Positions 1-11,614 of a stretch of DNA of 32,107 bases are shown one piece after another (position 1 is the stretch's first letter; each line of letters starts with the position of its first letter). The stretch is from Sporothrix humicola (taxonomy: Eukaryota > Ascomycota > Sordariomycetes > Ophiostomatales > Ophiostomataceae), in the NCBI GenBank assembly GCA_021396245.1, contig WNYE01000046.1, positions 1 to 32,107 of the forward strand. The letters are read 5' to 3'. The notes below the pieces were generated by a model. It was not told where the DNA came from and ran no database searches. It was given only the letters and a program-made list of their open reading frames with translations. Both the position numbers and the translations under genes were made by a program.

Positions 1-52
1 TTTTATTTTTTTCATCATTTAATTCGACTATTATTTTAAACTTTTGCCTTGG

Positions 53-83
<31 letters not shown>

Positions 84-100
84 AACCCCCATGTGGCATT

Positions 101-140
<40 letters not shown>
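53..140. repeat. Two long poly-T tracts
   Basis: T runs of 25 (53-77) and 37 (104-140) flank a short AT-rich spacer just beyond the 3' end of the sugar transporter gene. The whole 1-369 stretch is AT-rich and holds no gene I can support; the long ORF reading into it on the plus strand is a shadow of the transporter. Homopolymers of this size are length-unstable and prone to sequencing error, so exact lengths should not be trusted. Confidence 0.9.
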
Positions 141-142
<2 letters not shown>

Positions 143-369
143 ATTCAAGAGACATGGAATCTAACAGATGCACTTATATAAATAAACTCAGAACTGCAGG
201 AACATATGGTTTGCGCAATGTATATAGAGTTGATTGCTTCTACAGAATTGGAAAGAGCCACCACAAACATCAAGAAAGAGACTACATTCTCAAAACAGAC
301 ACAAGAAGAACGGAACAACATCCCATCACGACAAGCCTTTCATCAGAAAATATCCTCTCCCCTTCCACC

Positions 370-2054
370 TTAGTCCTTGACGGTCGTCACCACGTTCACG
401 GGCTCCGGCACCTCCTCGACGCCCTCGGTGATTTCCATGCCCTTTGTGAGGTGCAGGGTCGGGTCGGCGTTGGTGTTCTGGACCTGGGTGATCTGGGCGC
501 CGAGGCCGCTGGCCTTGTACTTGCTAAAGTGGCGGGCGGGGACGCCGGCCTGGAAGAGCTCGTCCAACTCCTCGAGCGAGCGGCCCTTCATCTCGGGGAC
601 GAAGAAGTAGACGAAGAAGATACTGATGAACGAAAAGGAGCCGTAGATGAAACCGACCTTGCCGCCCAGGTTGGACGGCGCGTTCTGGACGAAAGGATTG
701 ATGTAGGAGACGAGCAGCACAGCGATAAAGGACACGGTGGTGGCAATGCTGACCGTCTTTTCGCGGAGCTGGGCGGTGCCGGACTCGGCGGTGATGATCC
801 ACACGACGGAGCCCCAGCCGCCGGTGCTCAGAAAGGCCCAGAAGAGCTGGAGGAACAGCATGAACTGGGTCATGCCGCCATGAATACCACCGGGCAGCCA
901 TGCAACGATGCCGGACGTGACCCACATGCAGGCCCACATGCCAAAGGCAGTGGTAATCAGCAGCCAGCGGCGGCCGATCTTGTCCGGCAGGTAAAAGCCG
1001 AGGGTGGCACCGGCGAGGCTCAAGCAGCTCCGGGCCATGTTGGACTGGAAGAGATTCGTGATTCCGACCTGCTGCATGAATAGAACGCTATAGCTCGATG
1101 CAAACGCGTTGCCTGAAAGCTGCTCAAAAAACTGGACGCCGGCGGCAATAAGCGTGCGGCGGCCATTGGAGCCCTTGAAGCAGTCCCAGTACGAGGTGGC
1201 GCGGTGGTACTCTTGCTGCTCGGCGACGGACGCCTCGATCAGCGTGAGCTCCTCCTCGACCTCGGCTTCGTTGGCCGAGTCCTTGCGGATATAGAGGAGG
1301 GCGGCCCGAGCATCGTCGCGGCGGCCCTTGCTCAGCAGCCAGTTGGGCGACTCCGGCAAAATCCAGTAGATGCCGAGAAGGAGGAGAGGGATGACCATCT
1401 GGATGATCATCACCAGCCGCCAGGCCCAGTTGACCTGCGGAGAGCCGACCGGCCACATTTCGTTTGACCGAAGGACAATAATTCTGGAGAAAATGACGCC
1501 CACAATCTGCCACCACTGGTAAAAGTTGACGAGCGAGCCGCGAATGGCCGGCGGACTGAGCTCGGACATGAAGATGGGAATGTTGTTTGCCTCCAAACCC
1601 ATGGAGATGGCATTGATCATGCGGCCCACCATGATGCCCCAGTAGCTCGGGATCGCGTTCTGCAGGACCATGCCGATGAGGGCGATGGTCAAAATGACGA
1701 GCACAGTATTCTTGCGGCCGATCCGCGAGATCAAGGGACTCGCGATAATGCACCCAATCGCCATGCCGGCGTTGCCCGTGCCCGAGCCGGCCGACTGCCA
1801 GGTCGACGGCAGGCTGTACTTGCCTGTCGCCGGGTCCTGCACGCCGAAGCGGTTGATGAATTGGGGGAGGGCAATCAGCGTGCCCCACCAGCCATTGTCG
1901 AAGCCAAAGTTGATTGCGCCGATCTGAAGGTCAGTGAGAGTATTCAAAATGAACAGAGCGCGGATTGACCTACCGACATGAACATGTAGACGAGAAACAG
2001 GCGCGGCGTGATCTCGCGCAACATGGCAAAGTTGCGGTAGCTGAAGCGCCCCAT
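370..2054 (-). CDS. MFS sugar transporter (sugar porter family)
   Basis: Predicted plasma-membrane proton-coupled or facilitative sugar/polyol carrier of the major facilitator sugar-porter family. I read two exons: 2054-1974 (27 codons, starting MGRFSYRNF) and 1923-370, separated by a 50-bp intron with GTAGGT donor and TTCAG acceptor, phase 0, giving 544 aa, normal for fungal sugar porters. The upstream in-frame extension to 2154 reads through this intron and has no family resemblance, so I chose the ATG at 2054. Family marks are ISRIGRK (about 92-98, loop 2-3), ELSPPAIRGS (about 148-157), PESPNWL (about 217-223, the PESPRWL signature) and DKIGRRW in the second half. About twelve hydrophobic segments are apparent. 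Substrate cannot be read from sequence; the WW-containing first loop (FDNGWWGT) is unusual. It is divergent from the next transporter gene. Confidence 0.9.
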
Positions 2055-3585
2055 TGTGAAGGTTGTTGGTGTGCGAGAGGATATGTGTTTGTTGTTGGCG
2101 ATGATGAGATCTACACTTGACAGGATGTGACAATGGATTGCATCTTATATACACCGGGTATCGCCATGTTGATTGACGTGCACGGGATACTGGCCAATAT
2201 CAACACTTGCTTTCCAACCCCAGAGATATCAAGACAGACGTAGCCAAGGTGTACGGAGTATCTGGCCCTAGTCTGCCATGTTAGGCCCACCTTATCTCGA
2301 CTGCTTATCACGGCCCGGGGTGGGTTGGCTAGCTCCAACTACCAGGAAACAGGACCACCAGCACGAAATGTAAAAACATCAACCAGGATTTTGTGTAGCC
2401 ATGTGTCTTTTTTGGAACACGTTGGGGTCGGAGTCATATCAGTCCGGGGTACGCATTTGCAATGTCGGTGCTTCCTATCACTGCTTGTCCAACGATTGTT
2501 TTGCCTGCGATCCCTTGTTCATAATCATTTCTCTTGTAGATACACATTTCGTCAGTGTTATCTTGTAGATGTTGAATATTGAACGCGTATACAGGATATA
2601 TATTGAATCGTGGCTTGAAATCAACGAAAATATTGTGATACAGAAATGAAGACGTACAAGACACAGGCCAATTCAAGCCGTTGGCCGTGTGGGGCAGCAG
2701 TGTAGACAATGTCTGTTCTCAAGACGGTCAAATTCCCACAGAGACGTTCGTATCTGGTTCACAATCTTCATCCAATGTCAAATGCAATTCTTCCACTTGT
2801 CCTGCATTTATTCCCGTGTCCCCGTCTCCTGTCATTTTGCAATTCCCCCCTTTCTTATGCCCGTTGGGGTGTGGCCCACTAACACGCAGTCTTTCCCAAA
2901 GAGGAAATAGTCTTATCCGGGGACGCAGGCCGCCAGCCAATCTGGAGTTAATTTGATGTGCTTCTTGGCCCGCGGCCAAGAAAAAAGAAAAGGTGTCCGG
3001 TATTTGTCAGTAAACCGAGCCACATGAACCACACAAATGCTACATTGCTGCAACTGCCAGCCAGGCCGTCGGAATCTCCGTCTCGACATTCAATGGCAGA
3101 TCAACGGCCAGCCTTGACACCTTCCGATGTTCTCCAACATTTGCGCTTACTACTCCCGGGCAATGTCCAAGGATGCCCACACCGCAACATCGGCATCTGC
3201 TGGCAGGTCCGGGGTCGGCCGTCACCTCCACACTTTTCTGTAAGGCGATAAGACAAGACAGTGATTGGTGGATGTTGTGTGCATGTAAACCGGCAAATAA
3301 ACACCTCGAGCGACAGCCCGCGGCCAGCGATGGGTTTCGTTTACGATGCGGCCATACAGTCCAAACAGCACGGTGTCTCTTCACCCCGGAGGAGTGTCGG
3401 TTTGAAGTTTTTTTTTTTTTTTTTTGAAAATTTCCGGCACGACTCAAATTATGAGTCGCAGTCGAGTGCACATTTAAGTTTTGATAAGATAATGAACGTG
3501 TAGACTGCAATGTAAGTTTTCACCGGAAACGGCAGAGTATACACATCCATGCATCAATGTCAACAAACTAACTCAATACTCAGTC
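2055..3585. promoter_or_regulatory. Shared intergenic promoter region of two divergent transporter genes
   Basis: This 1.5 kb gap separates two start codons facing away from each other and must contain both promoters. No gene is supported inside it; the open frames are short and mutually overlapping. It contains a 17-bp inverted repeat at 2964-2980, a GGAGTTAA octamer at 2944-2951 (reverse complement TTAACTCC, the core of the element in the aromatic cluster), several CCGG-rich clusters and an 18-T run at 3408-3425. The TSS positions are not determinable. Confidence 0.6.
2964..2980. promoter_or_regulatory. GC-rich palindrome CTTGGCC-CGC-GGCCAAG
   Basis: A perfect 7-bp inverted repeat with a 3-bp spacer lies 606 bp upstream of the drug-type transporter. 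Sixteen of its bases (TTGGCCCGCGGCCAAG) recur exactly in the divergent amidase promoter at 18206-18221. Dyads with CCG/CGG triplets are typical targets of fungal Zn2Cys6 dimers; assignment to either regulator in this window is inference. Confidence 0.5.
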
Positions 3586-5076
3586 ATGACAGCCCTTAAC
3601 GGTCGTGGCGACAATGTCGACATTGATATTGATATTGAAAAGCAACCGACTCATGTTGTCGACACTGTTCTTCCGTCACCGTCGGACTCCACACCCACCA
3701 CTGAAGACGACACCGCCGTCGAGTCTGTTAACGGTAGTTCGTCATCCCAAAATGGAGACGTTTACGACCGATTTGGCCGCGGCCGAAAGCGGCTGTTCGT
3801 GGCCATTTTGTCACTCTGTGCCATTGTCTCTCCAATTTCCTCGACGGGCAGCCTGACTGCCGTGCCTTCGATCGCCGCTGATTTCAACACGACCGGCAGC
3901 ATCGTCAACATTGGCAATGCTCTCTATATCACGATGATGGGCCTGTCGGCGTTTGTCTGGGGTGCCCTGAGCACGGTGACAGGCCGGCGGCTGGTCGTCT
4001 GCACAAGCGTTGTGTCGTTTACTCTGTTCTCAATAGCAACGGCACTCTCGCCCAACTTGGCCGCATTCTTCATTTTCCGCATGCTCACCGGCTTCGGCGG
4101 CACGGGACTGTTGATCGCCGGCGCTGGGTGCATTGGCGACCTGTACCGGCCGACAGAACGGGCGACCGCCCTCGGGTGGTTTTCCAGTGGCGTGCTCATA
4201 GGGCCAGCTGTTGGTCCTGTCCTAGGCGGCGTTCTCGTCACGTACACCTCCTCGTGGAGGGACATCTTTTGGTTGCAGAGCGGGCTAGCAGGCTTGGCGG
4301 CCGTGCTGGCCGTCATCTTCCTCCCCGAAACAATCCACCAGCATGCGTGGGAGGATATGCCGGGGAGGGCGGACCGGTTAAAATCACTCGTGGTCGCCCT
4401 CAACCCCGTCCGCCTCCTCTCTCTCTTCCGCAGTCTCAACGTCACCCTGGTCGCTCTGGCCTCGTCGTCGCTCGTCTGGAACATGTACTCGTACCTGACG
4501 CCCATTGTGTACGTCATCAACCCGCGAGTAGGCCTGACAACACCTCTGCAGGCCGGTCTCCTGTACCTCGCCCCCGGCTCTGGCTATCTGCTGGGCACCG
4601 TCTTTGGCGGCCGCTGGGCCGACTACACGGTCAAAAAGTGGATCCGCAAGAGGGGCCGTCGCCTGTCAGAGGATAGACTCCGCAGCATCATCCCTTGGAT
4701 GGGCATCGGCGTCCCGGCGTGTATGCTGATTTATGGCTGGACCCTGCAGACAAACAAAGGCGGCCTTCCCCTGGTGGTCGTGGTCATGTTCGTCCAGGGC
4801 TTCTGCCAACTCATGGTCTTTCCCGCCCTCAACTCGTACTGTCTGGACATTCTGCCATCTCGATCCGCCGAGGTCATTGCCGGCAACTATCTGGTGCGGT
4901 ACCTGTTTGCCGCCGTCGGCAGCGCTCTCTCCCTGCCCGCCATCAACCGCATCGGCGTCGGCTGGTTCAGCACGATCTCGGCGGCGTTTCTGGTGGCGGC
5001 ATGCTTGGGTGTCGTGTGGGTGATCCAGCGGGTGCCGTTGGGGGAGGTGGCGGCGGAAGAGGGACAAAGCGCTTAA
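3586..5076 (+). CDS. MFS drug:H+ antiporter, DHA1-like (12-TM) transporter
   Basis: Single-exon gene of 496 aa, predicted plasma-membrane proton antiporter exporting drugs, toxins or metabolites. Residues 1-65 are a hydrophilic acidic cytoplasmic tail, ending in a basic patch before the first membrane segment (FVAILSLCAIVSPISS, about 71-86). Motif A appears as GALSTVTGRR (126-135) and motif C, the antiporter hallmark in TM5, as GVLIGPAVGPVLGG (202-215). The segment LPETIHQH marks the start of the central loop. Motif C supports an exporter rather than an uptake carrier. The start ATG follows a purine-containing context (cagtcATGaca) and has no in-frame upstream ATG that adds family sequence. 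It may protect against an aromatic substrate handled by the genes from 14 kb onward, but it lies on the far side of a retrotransposon from them, so that link is weak. Confidence 0.9.
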   Translation: MTALNGRGDNVDIDIDIEKQPTHVVDTVLPSPSDSTPTTEDDTAVESVNGSSSSQNGDVYDRFGRGRKRLFVAILSLCAIVSPISSTGSLTAVPSIAADFNTTGSIVNIGNALYITMMGLSAFVWGALSTVTGRRLVVCTSVVSFTLFSIATALSPNLAAFFIFRMLTGFGGTGLLIAGAGCIGDLYRPTERATALGWFSSGVLIGPAVGPVLGGVLVTYTSSWRDIFWLQSGLAGLAAVLAVIFLPETIHQHAWEDMPGRADRLKSLVVALNPVRLLSLFRSLNVTLVALASSSLVWNMYSYLTPIVYVINPRVGLTTPLQAGLLYLAPGSGYLLGTVFGGRWADYTVKKWIRKRGRRLSEDRLRSIIPWMGIGVPACMLIYGWTLQTNKGGLPLVVVVMFVQGFCQLMVFPALNSYCLDILPSRSAEVIAGNYLVRYLFAAVGSALSLPAINRIGVGWFSTISAAFLVAACLGVVWVIQRVPLGEVAAEEGQSA

Positions 5077-5296
5077 AAGTGGATTGCAGCGATAATGTAC
5101 ATAGAAAGCATCATAGACAAAAGTTTTTTTATTTTCAAAAGTATCATCTTACAATCACCTGTAGTGCGTATTCATCGTATGTCTAGGCTTAAGGGCCGAA
5201 ATGCCGGTCCAGACCTGCAGCTTCCATTACAAATCCACGGTCTGTGTTCTGTAACTGCCAGAATTCCTCTGTCATTCCTTTCGTCATTTTATTATT

Positions 5297-5301
5297 ATTT
5301 T
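5297..5301. repeat. Left target-site duplication ATTTT
   Basis: Five bases ATTTT immediately before the left LTR match the five bases immediately after the right LTR (11915-11919). A 5-bp duplication is what LTR-retrotransposon integrases make. Confidence 0.85.
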
Positions 5302-5601
5302 TGTCGGTCGAAAACGATGGGATCGTAGATGATTTCGAATGTATCTAAATTGCTATATAACTACTATCACCGTTGATCCTGTACGACTTCCTCTCTTCTG
5401 AAGGAAGTTATACAATTGATCTAGGTGGTGAATTCGTTGCCTTTCGAAGAGTACGATTTGCAGGCGAATTGGCGGCGATGAGACTTTGTATGCGGTAATT
5501 GCTCGTTACCTTTATCTTTTGCGGAGCCTACCGTTTGACCTACAAGGCCCTTACCAGGCCTAGGGCCTGGTACGTGACTTCGATGCGTATTTATACCGAC
5601 A
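5302..5601 (-). repeat. LTR (left; the 3' LTR of the minus-strand element)
   Basis: A 300-bp repeat with terminal inverted 7-mers TGTCGGT/ACCGACA. It aligns end to end, without gaps, to 11615-11914; I count about 33 differences, all transitions. The half facing the element interior carries T where the other LTR has C, consistent with C-to-T RIP on the top strand. Confidence 0.95.
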
Positions 5602-6228
5602 CTGGCACTTTTTGAAAAAGTGGTGATGTTCCCGTATGATGCGTGTAACGTTTACGAAGGTTTAAAAGGTATACGAATAAAAAAAATAAAAACTATTTAA
5701 TAATAATAAAAGAAACTTAAAGGAGTGTAAGCCGTTGATTTAACAACGGTAGTATGAATAATAAAAGAAAAAATAAAGGAGCGAAGACGGGGTGAAAGAA
5801 AAAGGAAGTAAAAGACGGGATTAAAGTAAATAGAGCGGTAAGACGAAAGTAAATAAAGAAAATCGGACGAAAAAGGCGGGGGGGAATTTAATGTAGAGTC
5901 CCGGCCTTTATCGTAAGAGAAAAAGCGTATATTTTATAAATTTTCTTTTTCCGTTTGATAAACTTTATAAAAGAGTTGGCTTTTATAAAGTTTATAAAGA
6001 AAAAAAAAAGGAGAAAAAGAAAAAGGGAAAGAGAGAAAAAAAAGCTTTTTTTATACGGTAAAAGAAAAAGAGAGAGGTAAAAAGAGAAAGATGAAGAGAG
6101 AGGGTAAGAACGGATAAACCTCGGCCCGGCCTTTTTACTTACGTTCGACGTAACTTTTTTTTTTCCACTTATAAAAGTTAATATTTATAAGGTTTTTTAA
6201 TGTTTTATTAAACTTCGTTTTAGTTATA

Positions 6229-6392
6229 ACGTTAACCGGGTTAATGTCTTTTAAAATCTATTTTACTTTTACGATTTTTTTACGCTCGTATAATTAGCGA
6301 AGTATCGTTACGTCGATTATTAACTTTTTCTCGGCCGTTATTTTTAACTTTGTAACGGTATTAAAGACGCTTTTGTTATCGGTGTATATTAC
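6229..6392 (-). pseudogene. Copia RNase H relic
   Basis: The minus strand reads VIYTDNKSVFNTVTKLKIT, then a segment containing EKKLIIDV and ILR, an in-frame TAA, LYERKKI, an in-frame TAG and ILKDINPVN. This is the C-terminal RNase H region of Copia polyproteins, with the catalytic-type Asp in YTDNKS and the downstream INPVN stretch where intact family members have an NPAD-like motif. The stops sit where Gln or Trp codons would give TAA/TAG by G/C-to-A/T transitions. It is clearly inactive. Confidence 0.8.
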
Positions 6393-7538
6393 GAAATTTA
6401 CGAACTTACCGTAAATTTAGTTTATTATAGCCTTAATACAGCTAGTAACATCAAAACTATACACAAAGGTATATAATTCGACGACGAAAATAAACTTCGT
6501 AACTCGTTTACACTTTATAGAAGATTAATATACTATGTTACATCGGTCTATAGTGTCTTTAATAACGATAATGTAACTAATTTAAAAGTTTAAGTTTTTA
6601 TTGTTAACGAAAGTACCGTCGGTGAAGACTATAGCTTTAACGGTGCTTTTATCGAGGGTTACGAAACGAAGGCCGCGTATCGAGTTATCGATTTACCACT
6701 ATAAACGAGTATTTAGGGTATCGATCTCTTTTTTGTTGGGCTTTGTATATTAAGCCGTATAAGTAAGGTTAAATACGGTTTTTAGTTAACTTATAAAGCT
6801 TACGTATACGTTTTTCGTACGTTAAACAACGTATTACTTTTTCGTATCGATTAGTTTAAAAATTTTACCCTTAGTACTTTTGTTAACTTACGGAGATTCG
6901 TTTATAAAGTTAATATTAACCATTTAACTTTTTTATAAAAGTCGAAAAAACTTATTAAACTTTAATTCGAGTACTTTACCGTTAAATTTTAAAAGTAAAG
7001 TAATAATAAACGTTTTGTAAAGTTTAATTAAAAAACTAACTTTTTATAAAGTTAACTTTTTAATATTAATAAAAAATTTATTCGTAAAAATAAACGTATT
7101 ATTAGTCTAAATTATTATAATACCGAAGGTATTATCGTCGGTACGTATTATAAAGTATAAATCGAATATTAACTACGTTATATTTATAAAGTCGGTATAG
7201 TGCCGGTTATAAGTAATAAACTAATAGTTACCGGCCTTTAACACACTATACAACGACTTTAAAATATAAAACACTTTATTAGTTAAGATACGAAAGATTT
7301 ACCGTACGGCCGTATTAAGATTTACATAAACATCCCGGTGTAAAGAAGTTATTGTTTATATATAAATTTAAAAAATATCTTGTAAAAATAACTAAAAAAC
7401 TTTTACTTTTAACTTACAAACCGTAATAAAGAATAAAAAACGTTAACTTATCCGTTATATTATAGGTAACTGGGTAAACACCTTTAGTTTACTTTCGTTA
7501 TTATAAGTTTACACTATAAAGCGGCTTTTTTCGACGAC

Positions 7539-7724
7539 TTAAGCAATCCCCGTAAATTTAATTTCGTTAACGAATCGGCCGTTAAAAACCTTTTTACTCG
7601 AGGGCACCGTTAACCGAAGGACCGTCGTAAAAACTTTTTTATTAAGTAAACCGAAAATTTTTTTCCGGCGTAAATAATTATAAAAGGGCTCCGGCGGTAG
7701 TATATTAACGTATAATACCGCCAC
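7539..7724 (-). pseudogene. Copia polyprotein relic at the integrase/reverse-transcriptase junction
   Basis: An open stretch of 61 codons resembling the linker leading into the Copia reverse transcriptase. It includes FYNYLRRKKIFGLLNKKVF and a terminal RFVNEIKFTG, the position where family members have the (F/W)V(D/N)E(I/V)K start of the RT fold. The frame closes immediately after. The RT palm downstream (towards 6400) is too mutated for me to read its catalytic aspartates. Confidence 0.6.
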
Positions 7725-8201
7725 ACCGCCGTATAATATAAATTATATAACCGTAAAGACTATTTACTTACGAAGGCGGCCTTTACCTTTACGGAACGGC
7801 GTCGACACCGTCTAACCTACGAAGTCGTCGTTATAAATGGTACTATGGTCCGGTAATACAAACGTATAACGTAACGCCGAAAGATCGTCTTAAAAAATAC
7901 GAACGTAAGTATTACGAGCGGTGTTTATACCGCCGTTTATAAGGTTATACGTAACGTCTTTACTTTTAACGACGATTACGTCGAACGGGCCGTCTTAACA
8001 GTATTCCTCTTTAACGTTAAACTTACACTAAACGATAATACGGTTACTTAATACTAGTTTTTACGGCTTTAAACCGTTACGTAAGCGTAATACTTCGGTG
8101 ATCTTACGACTCGAGTTCTCCTTTTTAAACTCCGCTATAACCTTCTTAATGGTTACAATATAGCGGGTAACTCTCACGCTTAGGTTAAACGTTACGAATA
8201 T

Positions 8202-8405
8202 TTAAGGGTAAACGTCGAAAACTAGCAACGTAAATATTAAACCGTTCGAGCTTATAATATTATTAATAACTTTAATAGCCATTTGTAAAATTAAAAGGTC
8301 CGAAAGGTCCGGTAAATTACGACGTATTATCTTAAAAACCCACTTTAAAACGGCGTAATACCGCTCAACCTTACTAACGTTATTATAAACGTCGGTCGAG
8401 ACCAC
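8202..8405 (-). pseudogene. Copia integrase core relic
   Basis: The minus strand encodes NNVSKVERYYAVLKWVFKII and, further on, LQMAIKVINN, NGLIFTLLVFDVYP. The pattern matches the C-terminal half of a Copia-type integrase catalytic core, including the Glu of the D,D-35-E triad in the VER segment and the (N)GL-PT-LVFG-YP region. Several residues that are normally His, Ala or Gly appear as Tyr, Val or Asp, in keeping with transition mutations. Confidence 0.75.
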
Positions 8406-8711
8406 TTTAACTTATAAGCTTACGAAGATAATATTATCTCGGAAAGTATAAAATACAAAGTTACGGCTTTAATTATAAACGATTAAGTCTAAAGGGCCGA
8501 GGAAAATGTAAATTTAACACTCGTATAACTTATCTTACACGTGTTACGCTTTTATATTATTTAAAAAACGAACCGTTTATAACTCGGTATCTTAGTTAAC
8601 TACGTAAATATACGGTTTACCGTTAATATACCCGATATCGACGATAATAATACCGTTAAACACAAAGTCTTTACCGTCTTAAAGATTAAATTTAAAACGC
8701 CGAGGTAAACC

Positions 8712-9101
8712 TTAGTATAATTGGTAAAAAGTATAAAATTTACAAATCTTTTCTAAGTTTTTAATATCGACGTTATAACCGGCCTTTATTAATAACCGGT
8801 ATAGTCGGTCGACCGATAAATAACCAAAACGACGATATAACCTCCGTAACTTTATCTTTATAAAGTAGTTATAATCGCCGAAGAGTATTATAGTCTTTAA
8901 CGCGCCGATAAATACGTAGTCGAAACGGCGTAACACCGAAGTGTATACACTAGTCTTTTTATAAATTACCACGTTATTAATATTATCGAAAAAGTAATCG
9001 AAACGGTTTAAGTCAGTGAAGTATAATAAAAACGGTATATTTATCGGTATAACGTAAAAAATTACGGCGCTAATAAACGTTTTTATAAAAACCGTCTTCA
9101 C
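8712..9101 (-). pseudogene. Copia protease tail and integrase zinc-finger (GAG-pre-integrase) relic
   Basis: A 129-codon open stretch. Its second half reads LRRLYRRFGYLSVDRLYRLL followed by CKFYTFYQL. This is the H-H-C-C integrase zinc-binding module of fungal Copia elements with metal ligands replaced: Tyr where the two His are expected and Tyr where Cys is expected, each explained by C-to-T on one strand. The first half (PFLLYFTDLNRFDYFF) resembles the segment between protease and integrase. The module cannot bind zinc as it stands. Confidence 0.75.
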
Positions 9102-11614
9102 TAATATAATAACGCTTATACTAAAACGTATAAAAATAAAGTTTTTATTAATAACCTTAATATTATTACGGAGTTTTTATAAAGTCTCAAGTTACAAAAT
9201 ACCGTAAGTTAAATATTTAACGGCGCCGGTGTTAATTAAAAAGCCTATAAACTTATTATTATTATACCGGGAGAGGTTAATATATAACGCCTCGATATAA
9301 ACGGTTTCTTCGTCTTTAATCGTAAGCCCGTTAATAAATATATTTAACCGTAAAACGGTGTTAATATCTCGTTAACCGGACAAAATCCGTACGGCCTTTT
9401 ATCGAAATACTTTAACTTAAACCTCTTCGCCGGTATTAAAAGTTACGCCGGCCGTATCGGTGGCGGTAATCTCGTCCGTTACTTAACTTTATAATATTAC
9501 GAAACCGTTTTAAAAAGAAGTATAAAACTTCGACTCTTTCTCTTTAAACTTTTTTTTTTCGGCTTTTTTATTTTCGAAAAAAGTAATTTATTTATTATCT
9601 TCGCCGAATAGTCTAGGGCCAAGGCTAGTAATATATACGTTAAGCTTTAACTCCTCGTCGTTAAAGACGAAAAAGTTTTTTTCCGTAATCTTTAAGCTAA
9701 CGTAATATTACAAGGGGCCGACGTTTAATCGGTCTTAACACCATCGGGCGTTATAATTAACCCGTTTAACAATAAAATACTTTCTATATTTATAACTTTC
9801 TTTACCGTAAATGTAATACTTAAATATACTTTTACCCTTAAATACGGTTTAGTTAACGCCGGTGGTTAACGTAGTGTAATAAAGTACTTATAACTTTATA
9901 TACCGGCGGTTTAAGTATATCGTTTTAACCGTTACTTTACCGGCTACGGTTATAACTTTTATACGTTTACGGGCTACCAAAACTTTCTTTACGCTATTAG
10001 TTAAACCCACGGTTATATAACGTTAAAAGTCGATTACGTTAACGATAACGTTAATAGCTAAGTGTTACTTTAAAACGAAGAATAAACGGTTATAAAAAAT
10101 TACAAAACCGCGTATAAATACCGAGAATAATCTTTAACGCCGAGAAAAACGAATATATAGTTTAACCACGACGACAGACTACTTAATACTTAACTTTTTA
10201 AGTATAATATCCGTAACGCTTATCGCCATCTATTTATCGTACTAAGCGTATTTAATCTTTTAAGTGTTATATTTAATTTTAACCCGGTAAATTATATTAC
10301 GCCACTCCGTAATTATATTAAAAACGATTATAACGTCGACGTCGTCGTAAACCGCGTTAATAACTATTATAGTCAAAAGTATTAAAAAAAAGTATTTTTT
10401 TTTAAAGCCGTTAATACGGCATTAACTAAAAAACTAAAAGACTTAAAAGTGTAAGTTTATTTCGTTTAATACGTTGGTAAATTTTTTTTCTTTTTCGAAC
10501 CTTTTTTAAATATTTTATAAAATTTAAAGTTAATTACCGTCGATTTTTTAAAAGTCGGTGTATTCAACTATAATAACGGCGAAGATCTTTATATCTTTAA
10601 TATTTAAACCGACTTATTCGTAACCGGCGAAGTTATCGCTTATAACGGGCGTAAAGTACCGTCGTATACGTTACTTACGAGTAAAGTTAAAGTCGAAGGC
10701 CTAAGTATTATTACAAAACTACTCTTATAGTAAATATAAACTGTACTAAGTACTATTATTACTTTAATTTTAACCGGTGCCTCTCGAACGTTTACCGTTA
10801 AATTTACTTTAATAGTCGTACGTAGTATATAACTATTACGAACCGCGAGAACTAATATAATTAATAAAACCGGTAAAAGTAAAACTTTAAACTCCGGTTT
10901 ACTTTTAAAATTTTACGTTTTAACGTAAAAAAGTAATTTACGGCCCGTTACCGTTACTAGTAACGGGTGGCGCTCCCTTTATAAATAAAACGGAGATATC
11001 GCGGCCAACCTACTAGTTACCGGAGACGAAAGTACCACTAATACCGGGGCCTTCCGTAAGTTAACGGAGTAAATAACCTTTAACCACGTTATTACGACCG
11101 ATACGCCTTTATAACTTAAAGTCTTTAATCTATATTAAAGCAACGTTAATTTCCTTAGTCAAAACTACATCAAACTACAAAGTTAAAGCTTACATTATAA
11201 CCCTAAACTAGCCAATCTAAGTACGGTTCCTTTAGTTATATAACTCCGTATAAATACTACAATTCGCGAGCTTTTTTATTATAGCTTTAATCTCGCCGTT
11301 ACTTATAATTACGAATTTTTCGTTAAGCTAATCGGTAAAGTTATTACGAAAGTAGTCGCAGAGGTCTTTATCGATAAAATTATACTTATCGATAGCGGCG
11401 AACAGTCTCTCTTAGTAGTCTTTAACCTCGATACGGCGAATAGTACACTCTTTAACCGTTAAAAAGGTTAAAAAAACGGCGGTTACGGTGCCACCGGACC
11501 CGTTACTAATGGTAGCATCGTCGTTACTATTATTAGTAAATATCGCGAAAAGGAAAAAAGTTTATTATTTTTTAAGTAAATATTATAAAGTTTTATAAAA
11601 CTTTTATTAATTAA

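Noticed and set aside
139..1083. 314-codon plus-strand ORF across the end of the sugar transporter
   Set aside because: Antisense shadow; Gly/Asp/Ala/Glu-rich with no recognisable fold, beginning next to a poly-T tract.
5602..5640. Possible primer-binding site beside the left LTR (a TGGTGATGTTCCC-like string)
   Set aside because: The polyprotein relics are on the minus strand, so the primer site should lie beside the right LTR; none is legible there after RIP.
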